Shown: piece by piece, positions 14,234 through 20,903 of the stretch
Layout: every line of letters starts with the position of its first letter
Numbering within the stretch: the stretch's first letter is position 1
NCBI GenBank assembly: GCA_047971245.1
Contig: JBKDZN010000170.1
Span: 1-21,124 of the forward strand
Direction: 5' to 3'
DNA: 21,124 nucleotides
DNA from: CADEDH01 sp047971245
Lineage (GTDB): Bacteria; Actinomycetota; Acidimicrobiia; Acidimicrobiales; SZUA-35
Position numbers and translations under genes: made by a program
Notes under the pieces: model-generated
Told to the model about the DNA's origin: nothing
The model's input: only the letters and a program-made list of their open reading frames with translations
Databases searched by the model: none

Positions 14234-14239
14234 TACCCT
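14234..14239 (+). promoter_or_regulatory. -10 element of the hemolysin III gene (TACCCT)
   Basis: TACCCT fits TANNNT and ends 8 nt before ATG 14248, with no Shine-Dalgarno sequence between. A leaderless transcript would begin near the ATG. The sequence right after it belongs to a perfect inverted repeat at 14240-14261. Confidence 0.4.
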
Positions 14240-14261
14240 GAACCGGGATGGATCCCGGTTC
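14240..14261. repeat. Perfect inverted repeat across the hemolysin III start codon
   Basis: GAACCGGGAT (14240-14249) and ATCCCGGTTC (14252-14261) flank GG. The start codon ATG (14248-14250) lies at the centre. It could be an operator at the transcription start or, if transcribed, a hairpin hiding the start. Confidence 0.6.
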
Positions 14262-14883
14262 CCCCCGTCCCGTGCTGCGAGGCCATCTGCACGCGGTGAT
14301 GTTCCTGGTGACCATCCCCGCCGGTGCCCTCCTGTTGAGCGGGGCCGACCGGGCGGTGGAGCGGGTGGCCACCGCCATGTACGCGGCCAGCCTGGTGGCG
14401 GTGTTCGGCGCTTCGGCCGGCTACCACATCCTGGCCCGCCGCCCCCACACCCGGGCCATCATGCAACGGGTCGACCACGCCATGATCTACCTCCTGATCG
14501 CCGGGACCTACACCCCGGTGTGCCTGATCGCCCTGCCGCGCCAATGGGGGGTGCCGATCCTGGCCCTGGTGGCCGCGGGCGGGGCCGCGGGTGCGATCGT
14601 GAAGCTCACCGCCTTCTCCACCCTCGGCCGCTACGCCAGCGCCCTCTACCTGGTTCTCGGCTGGGCAGCGGTGGCCGCCGGGCCGGCCCTGGTCGACGCC
14701 CTGACCCGCAACCAGCTCACCCTGCTCGCCCTCGGCGGGGTGACCTACACCATCGGTTTCCCCGTCCTGATGCTGCGCCGACCCGATCCGTGGCCCCGGT
14801 TCTTCGGGTACCACGAGATCTGGCACCTGTTCACCGTCGTCGCCGCCGTGGCCCACTTCGGCCTGGTGGCCAGCCTGTTGTGA
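14248..14883 (+). CDS. Hemolysin III/PAQR-family membrane protein
   Basis: 211 residues with about seven hydrophobic helices, the usual size for bacterial HlyIII/YqfA proteins. The metal-site residues of the PAQR superfamily are present: S56 and H60 in SAGYH, D76-H77 in RVDHAMIYLLIAGTYTP, H189 and H193 in GYHEIWHLF, and H203 in VAHF. In eukaryotic PAQR receptors such residues bind zinc and support hydrolase activity. The bacterial role is not settled, and the name hemolysin reflects an early phenotype. ATG 14248 follows TACCCT by 8 nt, so it is probably leaderless. It is convergent with the MBL-fold gene; the spacer contains GGCCGGCC but no clear terminator. Confidence 0.88.
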   Translation: MDPGSPRPVLRGHLHAVMFLVTIPAGALLLSGADRAVERVATAMYAASLVAVFGASAGYHILARRPHTRAIMQRVDHAMIYLLIAGTYTPVCLIALPRQWGVPILALVAAGGAAGAIVKLTAFSTLGRYASALYLVLGWAAVAAGPALVDALTRNQLTLLALGGVTYTIGFPVLMLRRPDPWPRFFGYHEIWHLFTVVAAVAHFGLVASLL

Positions 14884-14904
14884 CGGGCCGGCCGGGCGTC
14901 TCCC

Positions 14905-16185
14905 TCAGCCGATGGAGCCCGGACCGTCGGGCGCCTCGGAGGCCCGCCGCAAGCCCGCCCGGTGGAGGGTGGCGGCCCCGAAGTAGAGGCTGCGCGACAC
15001 ATAGGTGGGGCACGACCGGGCGAGCTGCTCGGCGCAGTCGCCCTTGAGTCGGCGGGCCTCGAGCAGGGCGGGGTCGTCGCCCGGGGCGCCGGCCAGCAGG
15101 TCGAGCACGTGGAGGGCGAGCTGGTGTTCACCGGCCGCCATCAGGTCCCGGGCCCGATCGAGCACGGTGTCGGGATCCACCGCGGACAGCACGGCGGCCG
15201 CGGCATCGTCGGGCGCGGCCGGGTGGAGGTCGGTGATGTTGCGGGAGGTCCACCACCCGTTCTGCTCCCGGTAGAGGTCGCGGACCACATAGTCGGGGTG
15301 GCCGTAGTTGGGCGACAGGTAGTCATGGTCGGCCCAGTGGTCCGGGTAGTCGAGATCGTGGATGATCTCGACGTCGGACAGGCCCCGGTTCATCCGGTCG
15401 GTGGTCTCGTCCACCAGCCACCGCAGGGCGTCGGCGGTGGTGACCAGCCGTTCCCGCACCGCGGCGGCGCCGCTGGTGATGGGGCCGAACTCGGGCACCA
15501 GGATCTCGGCGTCCAGGGCGATCAGGCGTTCGAGGCTGTCGATCCACCGTTGGGTGAGGCGGACGGTCCGGAAGGGGGTGCCGATGTTGGGGAACCCGTT
15601 GATCGTGGTCGGCCCTCCCCACAGGATCCTCTGCTCCGGCAGCCAGACGGCCACCGAGTCGTCGGTCTCGCTGGGCGACCATCGGGCCACCACGGGCCGC
15701 TCCGGATCGTCGAGGAGGTACTCGTCGTCGAACACCACCGTCGGGTCGGTCAGGGTCAGGCTTCCTTCGAGGGCGCTGCGGGTGGCCCGGGGGAACTGCC
15801 ATGACGCCAGCCAGAGCTGGAGGTCGTGGGTGCGACGGTAGCGGTCGTAGCGGGCCAGACAGTTGCGGTGGGCGATCAGCTCGGCCGGCGGCCGTCCGGC
15901 CGCGGCCTGGGCCGCCTGCCATTCGTCGACGCCGGAGTTGTAGCCCAGGTGGCCGTGGGAGTAGATAATGGCGCGCAGCGGCTGGGGGGAGATGGCGCCC
16001 ACATCCCTGATCATCCGTTGGGTGACCGGCCCTCCCGGCCCCCCGTCGACCAGGACCACGCCGGTCCCGGTTTCGACGACGAGCCCGTTGCCCTGGGTCG
16101 GGACCAGATGGACACCATCCGCGATGGTGTACGGCTCGTAGTCCTCCATCAGGATCGCTTCACGCTTGTTGTCGTCACTGGCCAT
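14905..16185 (-). CDS. Alkylsulfatase-like metallo-beta-lactamase-fold protein, metal site largely lost
   Basis: 426 residues from ATG 16185 (alternative ATG 16149). The N-terminal MBL fold (about 20-260) includes GVHLVPTQGNGLVVETGTGVVLVDGG. The C-terminal part (about 290-410) resembles the alkylsulfatase dimerisation domain (NGWWTSRNITDLHP, then AGEHQLALHVLDLL, CPTYVSRSLYFGAATL). Active enzymes use HxHxDH plus a downstream Asp/Glu and a His in PGHG. Here H77 and H79 remain, but HxHxDH reads HGHLGY (G81, Y82), the usual GD loop reads GGPTT (P192 by spacing to FPN), and PGHG reads PEFG (F233). E173 in PSETDD may be a retained ligand. Zinc hydrolysis is therefore unlikely. It could be a binding or regulatory protein or use other chemistry. 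The frame is intact, without frameshifts. Confidence 0.82.
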   Translation of the reverse strand: MASDDNKREAILMEDYEPYTIADGVHLVPTQGNGLVVETGTGVVLVDGGPGGPVTQRMIRDVGAISPQPLRAIIYSHGHLGYNSGVDEWQAAQAAAGRPPAELIAHRNCLARYDRYRRTHDLQLWLASWQFPRATRSALEGSLTLTDPTVVFDDEYLLDDPERPVVARWSPSETDDSVAVWLPEQRILWGGPTTINGFPNIGTPFRTVRLTQRWIDSLERLIALDAEILVPEFGPITSGAAAVRERLVTTADALRWLVDETTDRMNRGLSDVEIIHDLDYPDHWADHDYLSPNYGHPDYVVRDLYREQNGWWTSRNITDLHPAAPDDAAAAVLSAVDPDTVLDRARDLMAAGEHQLALHVLDLLAGAPGDDPALLEARRLKGDCAEQLARSCPTYVSRSLYFGAATLHRAGLRRASEAPDGPGSIG

Positions 16186-16249
16186 GGTGAGAGTCTGCAG
16201 TACGGGGGCGCGAAGGGCCAGGGGCGTGGAAGGCCCGGTGGTGGTCCCC

Positions 16250-16255
16250 TATCGT
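16250..16255 (+). promoter_or_regulatory. -10 element upstream of the SulP gene (TATCGT)
   Basis: TATCGT fits TANNNT and ends 6 nt before GTG 16262, which opens an 8-codon frame that runs into the SulP start. No obvious -35. Confidence 0.35.
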
Positions 16256-16261
16256 CGGGCC

Positions 16262-16288
16262 GTGCGTCGCCCGACGAGACAGCCGTGA
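16262..16288 (+). CDS. Possible leaderless 8-codon upstream ORF coupled to the SulP gene
   Basis: GTG 16262 begins an 8-codon frame (MRRPTRQP) ending with TGA 16286-16288. It lies 6 nt after TATCGT, so a leaderless transcript would start at or near this GTG. The stop overlaps the SulP start as GTGA, an arrangement that permits termination-reinitiation coupling, which would help because SulP has no clear Shine-Dalgarno sequence. It is very short, so chance is a real alternative. Confidence 0.3.
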   Translation: MRRPTRQP

Positions 16289-18030
16289 CGCGGTCCCGGA
16301 TCCGGTTCCACAACCCCTTCCACGACCGGCGAGCGGGTGATCTCCGCGGTGACGCCCTGGCCGGCCTGGTCCTCGGGGTGGAGAGTGTCCCCGACGGCCT
16401 GGCCAGCGGCCTGCTCGCCGGCGTCAACCCGGTGGCGGGGTTGTACGGCTACCTCGTCGGCATGGTCGGAGCCGCCTGTTTCACCAGTACCACCTTCATG
16501 ACCGTCCAGGCCACAGGGGCGATGGCCATCATCGTCGACGACGTCGACCTGGCCGCCTGGCCGGACCCACCCCGGGCCCTGTTCACCCTGTCCCTGGTGA
16601 CCGGGGTGATCATGCTCCTCGCCGGGGTGTTACGCCTGGGCCGCCTCCTGCGGTTCGTGCCCCGGGCGGTGATGACCGGTTTCATCACCGCGGTCGGGGC
16701 CAACATCGCCCTCGGCCAGTTGGGGACGTTCACCGGGTACGACGCGGAGGGCGCGAACCGGATCGTCCGCGCCCTGAACCTGGTGCTGCACATCTGGCTG
16801 ATCGATCCGTGGACCACCCTGGTGGGGATGGCCACGGTGGCCCTCATCGTGGTGTTGCGCCGGACCCCCCTCGACGCCCTCGGCCTGGTGGTGGCCGTGG
16901 TGCTCGGCTCGGCGCTGGCCGCGGTGCTGGCCGAGGCCGGGGCCTCGGTGGCCACCGTCGGCGACGTGGCCGACATCCCCCGGACCCTGCCCGGCCCCCG
17001 GCTGCCCGACCTCGGCGCGGTGTTCGACCTGCTGATCCCGGCCACCTCGTTGGCCTTCGTGGGCCTGATCCAGGGGGCTGGGGTGTCCGCCGCCGTCCCC
17101 AATCCGGACGGCACCTTCGGCGATGCCTCGGCCGACTTCGTCGGTCAGGGCATCGGCAACGTCACCGCCGGGGTGTTCCAGGGCATGCCGGTGGGCGGTT
17201 CGATGTCGGCCACCTCGCTCATGGTCGAGGCCGGGGCCAGATCCCGGCTGGCCCTGCTCCTGGCCGGCGGGGTGATGGCCGTCGTGGTGATCGGCCTCGG
17301 CGGCCTGGTCAGCCGGGTGGCCATGCCAGCCCTGGCCGGCTTGCTCATCTTCGTCGGGGTACGGAGCATCCGGCCGACCGAGGTGATGGCGGTGGCGCGA
17401 ACCGGCCTGGTGCCGCGGGTGGTGATGGCCACCACCCTGGTCGTCACCATGCTGCTCCCGCTCCAGTACGCGGTTCTGGCCGGGGTGGCCATGGCCACGA
17501 TCATCCATGTGGCCCGCCAGTCGGGTTCGGTCACCGTCCGCCGGATCGAGGTGCACGACGACGGCCGGCTCCGGGAGGTCGACCCACCGGCCGAACTCGG
17601 CGCCCACGAGATCGTCGTCCTGCAGATGTACGGCAGCCTCTTCTTCGCCAACATCGAGTCCTTCGAACGGATCCTGCCCACGGTGACCCCGGCGTCGACC
17701 GGCAGCGTCGTGTTGCTGCGGGCTCGGGGGGCCGAGGATTTCGGGGCCACGCTGCTGGCCGCCCTCGACCGCTACCTGGAGCGGACCCACCAGGCGGGCT
17801 CCAAGATGATGATCGTGACCGACAACCCGCGGATCCGCCGCCAGCTGGCCGCCACCGGCACCCTGACCACCCTGGGGGCCGACAATCTCTACGAGGCCGA
17901 CAGCTGGCTCGGCGAGACCACCCGGCAGGCCTACCGGGACGCCCGCCGGTGGGTGGCCGACCGGCAGCCCGATCGACCGGCCCCCCGGCCCGACCCGGAC
18001 GACCCGGACGAGCCCGACCCCCACCGATGA
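16285..18030 (+). CDS. SulP/SLC26-family anion permease with C-terminal STAS domain
   Basis: 581 residues from GTG 16285. The membrane part (about 20-420) has SulP landmarks: GLVLGVESVPDGLASGLLAGVNPVAGLY at the first helices, QATGAMA near 75-81, and FVPRAVMTGFITAVGANIALGQ. The C-terminal cytosolic STAS domain (about 445-555) starts at HEIVVLQMYGSLFFANIESFE. Family members carry sulfate, bicarbonate, carboxylates or molybdate, and the substrate here is not determined. Convergent modABC next door makes an oxyanion such as sulfate or molybdate worth testing, but adjacency is weak evidence. The tail after about 560 is rich in Asp, Pro and Arg and probably disordered. The open frame extends upstream of GTG but without membrane-protein character. 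Confidence 0.88.
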   Translation: MTRSRIRFHNPFHDRRAGDLRGDALAGLVLGVESVPDGLASGLLAGVNPVAGLYGYLVGMVGAACFTSTTFMTVQATGAMAIIVDDVDLAAWPDPPRALFTLSLVTGVIMLLAGVLRLGRLLRFVPRAVMTGFITAVGANIALGQLGTFTGYDAEGANRIVRALNLVLHIWLIDPWTTLVGMATVALIVVLRRTPLDALGLVVAVVLGSALAAVLAEAGASVATVGDVADIPRTLPGPRLPDLGAVFDLLIPATSLAFVGLIQGAGVSAAVPNPDGTFGDASADFVGQGIGNVTAGVFQGMPVGGSMSATSLMVEAGARSRLALLLAGGVMAVVVIGLGGLVSRVAMPALAGLLIFVGVRSIRPTEVMAVARTGLVPRVVMATTLVVTMLLPLQYAVLAGVAMATIIHVARQSGSVTVRRIEVHDDGRLREVDPPAELGAHEIVVLQMYGSLFFANIESFERILPTVTPASTGSVVLLRARGAEDFGATLLAALDRYLERTHQAGSKMMIVTDNPRIRRQLAATGTLTTLGADNLYEADSWLGETTRQAYRDARRWVADRQPDRPAPRPDPDDPDEPDPHR

Positions 18031-18051
18031 CGCAGCCGTTGCCGGGGTGGC

Positions 18052-19140
18052 TCAAACCTGGTTGACACTGATCTCCGTGGCCTTGACCGACGCCCAGACC
18101 GGCCGGCCGGGGGAGAGCGACAGGGCCCGGGCCGCCTCCGGGGTGACATCGACGCCGAGGACGACGGGTTCGCCGAGGGTGACCCGGGTGATCTCCCCCA
18201 GGGGCTCCACCGCCCCGACCGTGGTCGACCAGGTGTTGCGGGGACTGCCATGGTGGGGTTCCTCAACGTGCAGGGCGATCGCGTTGGGCCGGATGGTGAT
18301 CAGGACCGCACCATTGGTGTGGGTGTCGGCGGTGTGGAGGGTGACGCCGGCCGCCACCGTCAGGGCACCGGCGGTGTTCGTGCCGGTGAGGAGGTTGACC
18401 CCGGCCAGGGCGGCCACATAGGGGGTGCTCGGTCGGCGTCGCAGCTCGTCGGGCGGGCCCGCCTGGACGATGCGGCCCTCCTCCAGAACATGGATCCGTT
18501 CGGCGAGGAGGAAGGCGTCGCTCGGGTCGTGCGTGATCAGCCCCCGCGGACCGGGATGCGTAGTCAGATGGCCCCGGAGCAGTCGCCGCAGGTGCGACCG
18601 GGTGGACACGTCGAGGGCGGCCAGAGGTTCATCGAGCAGCAGGAGGTCGGGCTCGGCGGCCAGGGCCCGGGCCAGGGCGACCCGCTGGGCCTGGCCGCCC
18701 GACAGCTCCGACGGGTGCCGTCCGGCCAGGCCGGTCAGGTCGAGGGTGTCGAGCCACCGCCGGGCCACGGCCCGGGCCTCCCGCCGCCGCAGCCCACCGG
18801 ACGCCGGCCCGAAGGCGACATTGTCGGTCACGTCGAGATGCTCGAACAACAGGTACCGCTGGAACACCACCCCGACCCGGCGGTGCTCGGGGGCGACGAA
18901 CACCCCGGTGGCGGCGTCGTCCAGGGTTCGGTCCCCGAGCCGGATGTACCCGGTCTCGACGGGGCGGATCCCGGCCAGGGTCTCCACGGTGGTCGACTTT
19001 CCCGATCCGTTCGGCCCGAGCAGGGCGGCCGTGGTGCCGGCCTCGATGGTGAGGCCCACGTCGAGCACGAAACGTTCCCCCCGTGGTACCCGCAGCCGGG
19101 CGTCCAGGGTGCCGCCGACCGTCGCCGGGTCCCGGCTCAT
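18052..19140 (-). CDS. modC: Molybdate ABC transporter ATP-binding protein ModC
   Basis: 362 residues from ATG 19140, which overlaps the modB stop as ATGA. It powers molybdate import by ATP hydrolysis at the inner face of the membrane. Walker A is GPNGSGKST (42-50), Q-loop Q94 (VVFQRYLLF), signature LSGGQAQR (146-153), Walker B LLLLDEP with D170-E171, D-loop ALD, and switch H204 (ITHDPSDA). The C-terminal part (about 260-362) resembles the TOBE/Mop oxyanion-binding domain (RNTWSTTVGAVEPLGEITRV, then VWASVKATEISV), which distinguishes ModC from generic transporters and can sense molybdate to inhibit uptake. It is the last gene of the modABC operon. It is convergent with the SulP gene, with 21 nt between stops. 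Confidence 0.92.
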   Translation of the reverse strand: MSRDPATVGGTLDARLRVPRGERFVLDVGLTIEAGTTAALLGPNGSGKSTTVETLAGIRPVETGYIRLGDRTLDDAATGVFVAPEHRRVGVVFQRYLLFEHLDVTDNVAFGPASGGLRRREARAVARRWLDTLDLTGLAGRHPSELSGGQAQRVALARALAAEPDLLLLDEPLAALDVSTRSHLRRLLRGHLTTHPGPRGLITHDPSDAFLLAERIHVLEEGRIVQAGPPDELRRRPSTPYVAALAGVNLLTGTNTAGALTVAAGVTLHTADTHTNGAVLITIRPNAIALHVEEPHHGSPRNTWSTTVGAVEPLGEITRVTLGEPVVLGVDVTPEAARALSLSPGRPVWASVKATEISVNQV

Positions 19141-19937
19141 GCTCGACCCCACCACCGATCGCGCATGGCCACCAGCACCACCAGGGAGATGGTCACCAGA
19201 ACCAGGCTGATCGCCACCGCGGTGTCCCGATCGGATTCGAGGGCCACGAACACGGCCAGGGGCAAGGTCTGGGTCTTGCCCTGGAGGTTGCCGGCGAAGG
19301 TGACGGTGGCGCCGAACTCGCCCAGCGCCCGGGCCCAGGCCAACACGGCGCCGGCCCGGAGCGACGGGGCGATCATCGGCAACGTGACCCTCCGGAACAC
19401 CCGCAGCCGGGAGGCGCCCAGGGTGGCCGCCGCGTGCTCGTAGCCCTGGTCGACACCGGCCAACGCTCCCTCGACGGTGATGACCAGGAAGGGCATGGCG
19501 ACAAAGGTGTTGGCCACCACCACCCCCCAGGTGGAGAAGGGCAGCAGGAGTCCGGTGGCCTCGGCCAGTGGTTCGCCGATCAGGCCCCGGCGGCCGAGGG
19601 CGAACAGCAGGGCGGCGCCGCCCACCACCGGGGGAAGCACCATCGGCAGGGTGACCACGGCCCGCACCAGGTACCGGCCGGGGAAGGTGGTGCGGGCCAG
19701 GATCCAGGCCAACGGGACCCCCAGCACGAGGGCGATCAGGGTGGCTGCGACCGACGTGATCAACGACAACCGGAGGGCGTCGACCACGACCGACGAGGCG
19801 ATGAGCTCGGGGAGGTCCCGCCACGGGGTGCGGGAGATCAACCCGGCGAGGGGGAGGACGAAGATCGCCGCCCCGAACGCGCCGAGAACCGCCAGCGGCC
19901 ACGGTGGCGGCCGCCGGACCCGGCGCACCCGGGTCAA
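19137..19937 (-). CDS. modB: Molybdate ABC transporter permease ModB
   Basis: 266 residues with about six transmembrane segments. The ATPase-coupling EAA loop reads EHAAATLGASRLRVFRRVTLP (about 168-188), followed by LRAGAVLAWARALGEFGATVTFAGN, a ModB/CysTW-type signature. It forms the channel of the importer with ModA and ModC. The best start is TTG 19937, overlapping the modA TGA (19934-19936) as TTGA; GTG 19928 is an alternative. Its own stop overlaps modC. The tight overlaps indicate translational coupling. The GEFGATVTFAGN motif and the flanking ModA and ModC support molybdate, though tungstate cannot be excluded. Confidence 0.92.
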   Translation of the reverse strand: MTRVRRVRRPPPWPLAVLGAFGAAIFVLPLAGLISRTPWRDLPELIASSVVVDALRLSLITSVAATLIALVLGVPLAWILARTTFPGRYLVRAVVTLPMVLPPVVGGAALLFALGRRGLIGEPLAEATGLLLPFSTWGVVVANTFVAMPFLVITVEGALAGVDQGYEHAAATLGASRLRVFRRVTLPMIAPSLRAGAVLAWARALGEFGATVTFAGNLQGKTQTLPLAVFVALESDRDTAVAISLVLVTISLVVLVAMRDRWWGRA

Positions 19938-20767
19938 GGCGCCACGAAGCCGTACGACGCGAGGATGGCCCGACCGTCCTCGGAGCGGACGAACTCGACG
20001 AAGCCGGCGGCGGCATCCGGGTTCGGCGCCCCGGCCAACTCGGCGATCGGGTAGGTGGCCACCACATTGTCCTCCTCGGGGATGTCGATGCCTTCCACCA
20101 GATCACCGGCGGCGCGGACGTCGGTGACGTAGACGATGCCCGCGTCGAGCTCGTCCGCGCCGACCTTGGTCAACAATGCCCGCACATCGGGCTCGTTGGT
20201 GTCGACGTCGGGCACGACACCGGCCTCGGCCAGGGACTCGCGGGCGAAGTCGCCGCAGGGCACGCCTTCCGCACACAGCCCGATCAGCAGCTCCGGGTCC
20301 GCGAAGTCGTCCAGGCCCGTGACCCCGCCCGGGTTGCCGGCCGGAACCGCGATCTGCAGCCGGTTCTCGGCGAAGACCTCCGGGTCGCCGGCGGTCTCCC
20401 CGGCCTCGCCGACCTGGTCCATGTTCGCCTCGTTGGCCGAGGCGAACACGTCGGCCGGTGCGCCCTCCAGGATCTGCTCCCGCAGGGACGAGCTTCCGGC
20501 CAGGTTCAGTTGGACGTCCACCGCCGGATGCGCCGCCTCGAACGCGGCCTCCATCTCGCCGAACGCGTCGGTCAGCGAGGCGGCGGCGAAGACGAGCACC
20601 GGCCCCTCGATAACGCCTTCGTCGGTGGCCGCGCCGACTGGCTCAGTCGACGCGGCGCCGTCCCCGGCGGAACCACCGCAACCGGCGGCCACCACTGCGG
20701 GCACCAGGGTCATCAGCACCGCCCACGGCCACCGCGCCCGGCCTGCCCCACGTGTCTCCTCGGTCAT
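19934..20767 (-). CDS. modA: Molybdate-binding lipoprotein ModA
   Basis: 277 residues from ATG 20767, with GGAGGG 4 nt upstream. The N-terminus has Arg residues, a hydrophobic stretch and lipobox VAAGC (Cys30), so it is a membrane-anchored solute receptor. A Gly/Ala/Ser-rich linker leads to the binding fold from about residue 55. Oxyanion-contact regions are visible: AAASL (S64), LAGSSSLREQI (S92-S94), ADVFASAN, a segment near VPCGDFARE, and the GIVYVTD Tyr region. These match ModA, which binds molybdate or tungstate by hydrogen bonds from Ser and backbone groups. It is the first gene of modABC. It is divergent from a PadR-family gene, with a 136-nt regulatory gap. Confidence 0.92.
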   Translation of the reverse strand: MTEETRGAGRARWPWAVLMTLVPAVVAAGCGGSAGDGAASTEPVGAATDEGVIEGPVLVFAAASLTDAFGEMEAAFEAAHPAVDVQLNLAGSSSLREQILEGAPADVFASANEANMDQVGEAGETAGDPEVFAENRLQIAVPAGNPGGVTGLDDFADPELLIGLCAEGVPCGDFARESLAEAGVVPDVDTNEPDVRALLTKVGADELDAGIVYVTDVRAAGDLVEGIDIPEEDNVVATYPIAELAGAPNPDAAAGFVEFVRSEDGRAILASYGFVAP

Positions 20768-20823
20768 GGCACCCTCCGATCAGTCGGGGCGTGGCCACCG
20801 TGCGCTCCGGCCACCACGCTCAC

Positions 20824-20840
20824 TGGTCTCGTTGAGACCA
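20824..20840. promoter_or_regulatory. Inverted repeat in the modA/PadR divergent promoter
   Basis: TGGTCTC (20824-20830) and GAGACCA (20834-20840) are exact inverted repeats around GTT. It lies 57 nt upstream of modA and 64 nt upstream of the PadR start, a fitting position for a dimeric regulator acting on both genes. A weaker GTGGCC/GGCCAC pair lies nearby (20791-20814). Confidence 0.5.
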
Positions 20841-20890
20841 TTGGGCAGGATGTGTAGTCGCAATGCGCCTACCGACGCAAGGACCTTCGC

Positions 20891-20896
20891 TACGAT
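20891..20896 (+). promoter_or_regulatory. -10 element of the PadR-family gene (TACGAT)
   Basis: TACGAT fits TANNNT and ends 7 nt before ATG 20904, with no Shine-Dalgarno sequence between, suggesting a leaderless transcript. Confidence 0.4.
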
Positions 20897-20903
20897 CGTC
20901 TCG

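Noticed and set aside
12835..14856. Very long minus-strand frame over the glycosyltransferase and hemolysin III region
   Set aside because: It runs in another frame of the glycosyltransferase and antisense to the hemolysin III gene, and is rich in Gly/Arg/Pro with no domain.
16630..18024. Long minus-strand frame opposite the SulP gene
   Set aside because: His/Gly/Asp-rich antisense translation of a clear membrane protein; no start signals.
20768..20903. Molybdenum-cofactor riboswitch upstream of modA
   Set aside because: The 136-nt gap has only a short inverted repeat and lacks room or pairing for the multi-stem Moco motif.
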